From an uncultured Acidobacteriaceae bacterium (GTDB lineage: Bacteria; Acidobacteriota; Terriglobia; Terriglobales; Acidobacteriaceae): DNA of 64,000 nt. Shown piece by piece: positions 60,410 to 64,000 of the stretch. Position 1 is the first letter of the stretch. Each line of letters starts with the position of its first letter. Below the pieces are notes generated by a model. It had not been told where the DNA came from and searched no databases. It worked only from the letters and a program-made list of their open reading frames with translations. The position numbers and the translations under genes are program-made. The DNA lies in contig CAIMKZ010000033.1 in NCBI GenBank assembly GCA_903842065.1, forward strand, positions 46,882 through 110,881, given 5' to 3'.

Positions 60410-63400
60410 ATGATTAGGACATCCAGATCCATCAAGTTTGCACTCCTTTCCCATTTCTCGCGTAATGCTTTCGGATATTCATGGAAGCGGTTCAGACTGG
60501 CAGCGCTGTACATTTTGCTGGTTGTGATGGCAAGCGGAGCGAGCAACATCGCATTGGCGCAGGTGAAATTTTCAGGCGCGATTACAACGCTTGCCAGTGG
60601 CTCCAGCCAAATCCGTGGAGTGGCGGTGGACGAGAGCGGAAACGTCTTCTTCGCTGATACTTTCGGCCATGTGGTGAAGCAGATAGTGGCGGTGGGCGGC
60701 GGCGTCTCCAGCAGCTCCACGGTTAAGACAGTGGGCAGCGGCATCGTTGAACCCATTGGCGTGGCGATAGACGGGAGCGGGAACGTCTTCGTCGGCGATT
60801 GGAACTACAGTTCGGTGAAGGAGATTGTGGCGGTGGGCGGCATCGTCTCCAGCAGCTCCACGGTTAAGACGGTGGGCAGCGACTTCAACTATCCCCAGAA
60901 CGTGGCGGTGGATGGGAACGGAAACGTCTTCGTTGCCGATACCATTAACAGTCTGGTGAAGGAGATTGTAGCGGTGGACGGCATTGTCTCCAGCAGCTCC
61001 ACGGTCAAGACGGTGGGCAGCGGGTTCCTCTATCCCAGTGGCGTGGCGGTAGACGGGAACGGGAACGTCTTCGTCGCCGATACTTACCATAATGCGGTGA
61101 AGGAGATTGTGGCGGTGGGCGGAGTCGTCTCCAGCAGCTCCACGGTCAACACTGTGGGCAGCGGCTTCAACGGTCCCTATGGCGTGGAGGTGGACGGGAG
61201 TGGGAACGTCTTCGTCGCCGATACTTCCAATAATGCGGTGAAGGAGATTGTGGCGGTGGGCGGCATCGTCTCCAGCAGCTCCTCGGTCAACACTGTGGGC
61301 AGCGGCTTCAGCGAACCCAATGACGTGGCGGTGGATGGGAATGGGAACGTTTTCGTCTCCGACATGGGAAACAATGCTGTGAAGGAGATCATGACCAGGG
61401 CCGTGAACTTTGGTCCCCAAGCCGTGGGAACAACAAGCACCACGGTAGCCTCGAACTTTACCATCTCCGCCGGAACGACAGTGGGCAGCATCTCAGTGAT
61501 GACTACGGGCGTTACCGGCAAGGACTATGCCGATGCCGGATCGAGCACGTGTACGGCCAGAACATACGATTCCGACACCAACTGTGTCGTCAATGTGAAG
61601 TTCACTCCGGCGTATCCCGGCATCCGGCTTGGCGCCGTGGAGTTCTTCGATGGCAGCGGCAACAGCCTTGCCACTGTGTATTTGAGCGGTACCGGCACGG
61701 GGCCGCAAGTCGCATTCGGCGACGGAGCCCAGACCACCGCGGACACCCGCTATGGCGACATCAGTGTGGCCGTAGACGCAGGGGGCAATCTGTACATCGC
61801 AGATTACAACGGCGACCAGGTGGTGAAAGCACTGTGGACTGGCAGTGGCTATAGTGCGCCAACAACCATTGCAAGTGGCCTCAATTACCCCTCTGGAGTT
61901 GCCGTGGACGGTAGCGGCAACGTCTATATTGCGGACTCCTACAACCTTCGTGTCGTGAAGCTGCCGCGGACGGCAAGCGGCTATGGCTCACTGTCTACAG
62001 TGGCAGGCGGATTGGGTTATCCCTGGGGCGTGGCGGTAGATGGGGACGGCAATGTTTTCATTACGGATACAACCAACCATCGTGTCGTAAAGGTGCCGTG
62101 GACTGGCAGCGGCTACGGAACGCAAACAACAGTGGGAAGCGGCCTCGGCAGCACTTGGGGTGTTGCCGTAGACGGCAGCGGTAACGTCTACATCACAGAT
62201 CGCGACAATAGCCGCGTGGTGAAAGTTCCGTGGACAGGATCTAACTATGGTACGCAAACGACAGTGGGCAGTGGCCTGCGCCCCTATGGCATCGCAGTGG
62301 ACGGTGGCGGAAATCTCTACGTTACAGAGACACCTGATTCACAAGTGGTTAAGTTTCCATGGTCGGGAAGCAGTTACGGCGCGCCGGTGACAGTGGGCAG
62401 TGGTTGGAGTAACCCCTATGGTGTGGCAGTAGATGGGGGAGGCAAAGTCTACGTCGCAGATAAAGGACTTTATCGCGTGGTGGCGGTAGACGTTGCTACC
62501 CCGCCAAGCCTTACCTTTTCGACGACGCAATGGGGCACGGCAAGCAGTGACAGCCCGATGACCGTGGCCGTCGCTAACATCGGCAATACAGATCTGACGT
62601 TTCCAGTTCCGGTGACGGGCAACAATCCAAGTGTGGCCAGTGGATTCTCGTTGAACGGCGCCACAACTTGTCCCCAGTTGAATGTGTCCAGTTCCGTTGC
62701 TACTTTGGCGCAGGGAGCAAACTGCCTGTATGCGGTGGACTTCATACCCAATGCGATCGGCACAAACTCCGGTTCCATGGTGATGAAGGACGACAACCTC
62801 AATGCTCCTTCACCGAGCTACACCACCCAGAGCATCGCATTGAGCGGAACGGGGACCGTACGTATCACGCTGACTGCGTCACCAAATCCCTCAAACGTGA
62901 CTGAATCGGTCACGCTGACTGCTACTGTAGCCGGTCCAATTGGCACTCCAACCGGGCAGATCACGTTCAAAGACAACGGCACAGCCATCCCGGTCGGGTG
63001 TAACCCCAATGTGTTGGATGGTACTGGTAGTGCTTCTTGTAGTACGACGGCTTTGCCTGCGGGCACGCGCAGCATCACTGCCTATTACGGCGGAGATTCG
63101 ACATACAGCGCTGGCACCTCAGCTACCCTGTCGCAGACGGTCATCAGTACAACTGTGGTGCTGAGTGTCTCCTCCTCCGCAACCACTACGGTAGGCGCGG
63201 GGTTCAGCGTAACCGTTACGGCCCAGGATGCAGCCGGCAATACCGCCACAGGCTACACAGGGACGATACACTTCACGACCTCGGACGCAGGGTCGGGCGT
63301 GTCGCTTCCTGCTGATTACACTTTTGTGGCCGGAGATAACGGCGTGCACACCTTTACGAATGGCGTCACGCTCGTCACGCCGGGCGCGCAAACGGTTACA

Positions 63401-64000
63401 GCCAAGGATAAGGCGGACGGTACGATCACTGGACAGGCAAATATCACCGTTAACAAGGCGAATACGACCACGGCCGCCGCGTCGGGTACGAATCCGTCCA
63501 CGGTGGATGGTTCGGTTACCTTTACCGCTACGGTGACGCCGCCGACCACAGTTGTGCCGGTGGGCGGCACGGTGACGTTTACCGATGGCGTAACCACGAT
63601 CTGCAACACGGTTGCAGTGACCTGGGCCGGCAGCAATGCGACGGCGACCTGCTCGACTGCTGGACTGACCGCGGCCGGCTCGCCGCATACGATCAAGGCC
63701 ACCTTTAACGGAGATGCGAATTACAACACCAGCAACAACACCACGTCGCAAACGGTGAATCAGGCGACGACCACGACGACCGTAGCCTCCTCTTCGGCCG
63801 GCGGACCGCCCACTTCGACAGTGGATGAGTCGGTGACATTTACAGCGACGGTGACACCGCCGAGCAGCGCAGTGGTGCCGGGCGGCACGGTTTCGTTTAC
63901 CGACAATGGCAGTGCGCTATGCAATTCAGTGTCTGTAACCTGGCACGCAGGCCCCGGCAATGCTACAGCGACCTGTACAACCTCGGCACTGACAGCCAGC
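60410..64000 (+). CDS. Exported NHL beta-propeller and Ig-like repeat protein (3' end outside window)
   Basis: 1197 residues visible, with no stop to the window end. Long signal peptide (LAALYILLVVMASGASNIALAQ). Two NHL blocks: six units of 47 residues (about 70-330) with VAVDGNGNVFVADT, and six units of 44 residues (about 450-690) with GVAVDGSGNVYIADS. A choice-of-anchor-like Ig domain separates them (NFGPQAVGTTSTTVAS). Another follows, then Big_3-type Ig domains (TFKDNGTAIPVGC, TFTDGVTTICNTV, SFTDNGSALCNSV). Each NHL block can form a six-bladed propeller. Secreted or surface adhesive and binding roles are typical; ligand unknown. Low-GC sequence precedes it. Confidence 0.9.
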   Translation, partial: MIRTSRSIKFALLSHFSRNAFGYSWKRFRLAALYILLVVMASGASNIALAQVKFSGAITTLASGSSQIRGVAVDESGNVFFADTFGHVVKQIVAVGGGVSSSSTVKTVGSGIVEPIGVAIDGSGNVFVGDWNYSSVKEIVAVGGIVSSSSTVKTVGSDFNYPQNVAVDGNGNVFVADTINSLVKEIVAVDGIVSSSSTVKTVGSGFLYPSGVAVDGNGNVFVADTYHNAVKEIVAVGGVVSSSSTVNTVGSGFNGPYGVEVDGSGNVFVADTSNNAVKEIVAVGGIVSSSSSVNTVGSGFSEPNDVAVDGNGNVFVSDMGNNAVKEIMTRAVNFGPQAVGTTSTTVASNFTISAGTTVGSISVMTTGVTGKDYADAGSSTCTARTYDSDTNCVVNVKFTPAYPGIRLGAVEFFDGSGNSLATVYLSGTGTGPQVAFGDGAQTTADTRYGDISVAVDAGGNLYIADYNGDQVVKALWTGSGYSAPTTIASGLNYPSGVAVDGSGNVYIADSYNLRVVKLPRTASGYGSLSTVAGGLGYPWGVAVDGDGNVFITDTTNHRVVKVPWTGSGYGTQTTVGSGLGSTWGVAVDGSGNVYITDRDNSRVVKVPWTGSNYGTQTTVGSGLRPYGIAVDGGGNLYVTETPDSQVVKFPWSGSSYGAPVTVGSGWSNPYGVAVDGGGKVYVADKGLYRVVAVDVATPPSLTFSTTQWGTASSDSPMTVAVANIGNTDLTFPVPVTGNNPSVASGFSLNGATTCPQLNVSSSVATLAQGANCLYAVDFIPNAIGTNSGSMVMKDDNLNAPSPSYTTQSIALSGTGTVRITLTASPNPSNVTESVTLTATVAGPIGTPTGQITFKDNGTAIPVGCNPNVLDGTGSASCSTTALPAGTRSITAYYGGDSTYSAGTSATLSQTVISTTVVLSVSSSATTTVGAGFSVTVTAQDAAGNTATGYTGTIHFTTSDAGSGVSLPADYTFVAGDNGVHTFTNGVTLVTPGAQTVTAKDKADGTITGQANITVNKANTTTAAASGTNPSTVDGSVTFTATVTPPTTVVPVGGTVTFTDGVTTICNTVAVTWAGSNATATCSTAGLTAAGSPHTIKATFNGDANYNTSNNTTSQTVNQATTTTTVASSSAGGPPTSTVDESVTFTATVTPPSSAVVPGGTVSFTDNGSALCNSVSVTWHAGPGNATATCTTSALTAS
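60620..61400 (+). repeat. 141-bp tandem repeat, six units (first NHL block)
   Basis: Units begin at 60620, 60761, 60902, 61043, 61184 and 61325, each exactly 141 bases apart. Each contains a GTGGCGGTGGACGGGAACGG-type core and a shared AGCAGCTCCACGGT segment. High identity between units suggests recent duplication or gene conversion. Confidence 0.9.
61766..62490 (+). repeat. 132-bp repeat, six units (second NHL block)
   Basis: Units begin near 61766, 61898, 62030, 62162, 62291 and 62423. Spacing is 132 bases except one of 129. Units are more diverged than in the first block. Each carries a CGTGGTGAAA-like stretch and a GTGGACTGGCAGCGGCTA-like segment. Confidence 0.8.

Noticed and set aside
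60572..61420. Repetitive 282-codon minus frame over the NHL repeats
   Set aside because: Mirrors the 141-bp repeat of the plus-strand gene; the plus frame has a signal peptide and NHL motifs.

Overview
The window looks like a chromosomal segment of a Gram-negative, GC-rich bacterium, most likely an acidobacterium of the Terriglobia/Acidobacteriaceae type. This rests on a complete Tol-Pal operon (outer membrane), a membrane-tethered regulator with an N-terminal domain I associate with acidobacteria, a long exported NHL/Ig-like repeat protein, and bc-cbb3 respiratory genes in one cluster. The assignment is inferred from gene content and protein style, not from a database search. I found no rRNA, tRNA or CRISPR array.

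Layout. 1-7 kb: the end of feoB (iron uptake), an LTA-synthase-like phosphoglycerol transferase, a lone MinD-like ATPase, a DinJ-YafQ toxin-antitoxin pair, an AT-richer HNH endonuclease and recN. 7.2-12.7 kb: tolQ-tolR-tolA-tolB-pal-cpoB, the outer-membrane tethering system. 12.9-16.3 kb: phoU-pstB-pstA-pstC on the minus strand, without pstS. 16.5-21.9 kb: the membrane-tethered regulator, a Tat-exported AprA/fumarate-reductase-like flavoprotein with an AprB-like ferredoxin, and homoserine dehydrogenase. 22-23.1 kb: a GIY-YIG endonuclease gene flanked by inverted copies of a short palindromic repeat, followed by a cluster of further full and partial copies. 23.1-31.4 kb: mostly housekeeping and metabolism (DUF3052-like protein, CobB sirtuin, quinone oxidoreductase, GT2, TPR protein, thioesterase, Mrp ATPase, MurA, DUF885 peptidase).

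31.4-47.1 kb is the largest functional unit, all on the minus strand: ccoS, Rieske protein, cytochrome b, a heptaheme cytochrome c, ccoN, ccoO, ccoQ-like, a small CcoP-like membrane stub, a GltD-like flavin/Fe-S oxidoreductase, a SafE-like membrane protein, ccoG, a small membrane protein and ccoI. An Rrf2 regulator, an OPT transporter and the DUF885 peptidase follow. It encodes a quinol-oxidising bc module, a cbb3-type oxygen reductase and the copper/assembly factors for the latter. No separate cytochrome c1 or haem-bearing CcoP is present, so the heptaheme protein probably carries electrons between the two modules.

47.4-57.1 kb is a cell-envelope cluster. A transpeptidase-like protein and a SpoIID-metallopeptidase fusion lie on the plus strand. 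They converge on a translationally coupled DUF1175, alpha-2-macroglobulin and membrane-protein set on the minus strand. 57.1-58.6 kb holds a decayed REC/HD-GYP response regulator interrupted by a 265-bp MITE-like element with TA flanks and nested inverted repeats. The window ends inside a secreted protein with two six-unit NHL blocks (141-bp and 132-bp periods) followed by Ig-like domains.
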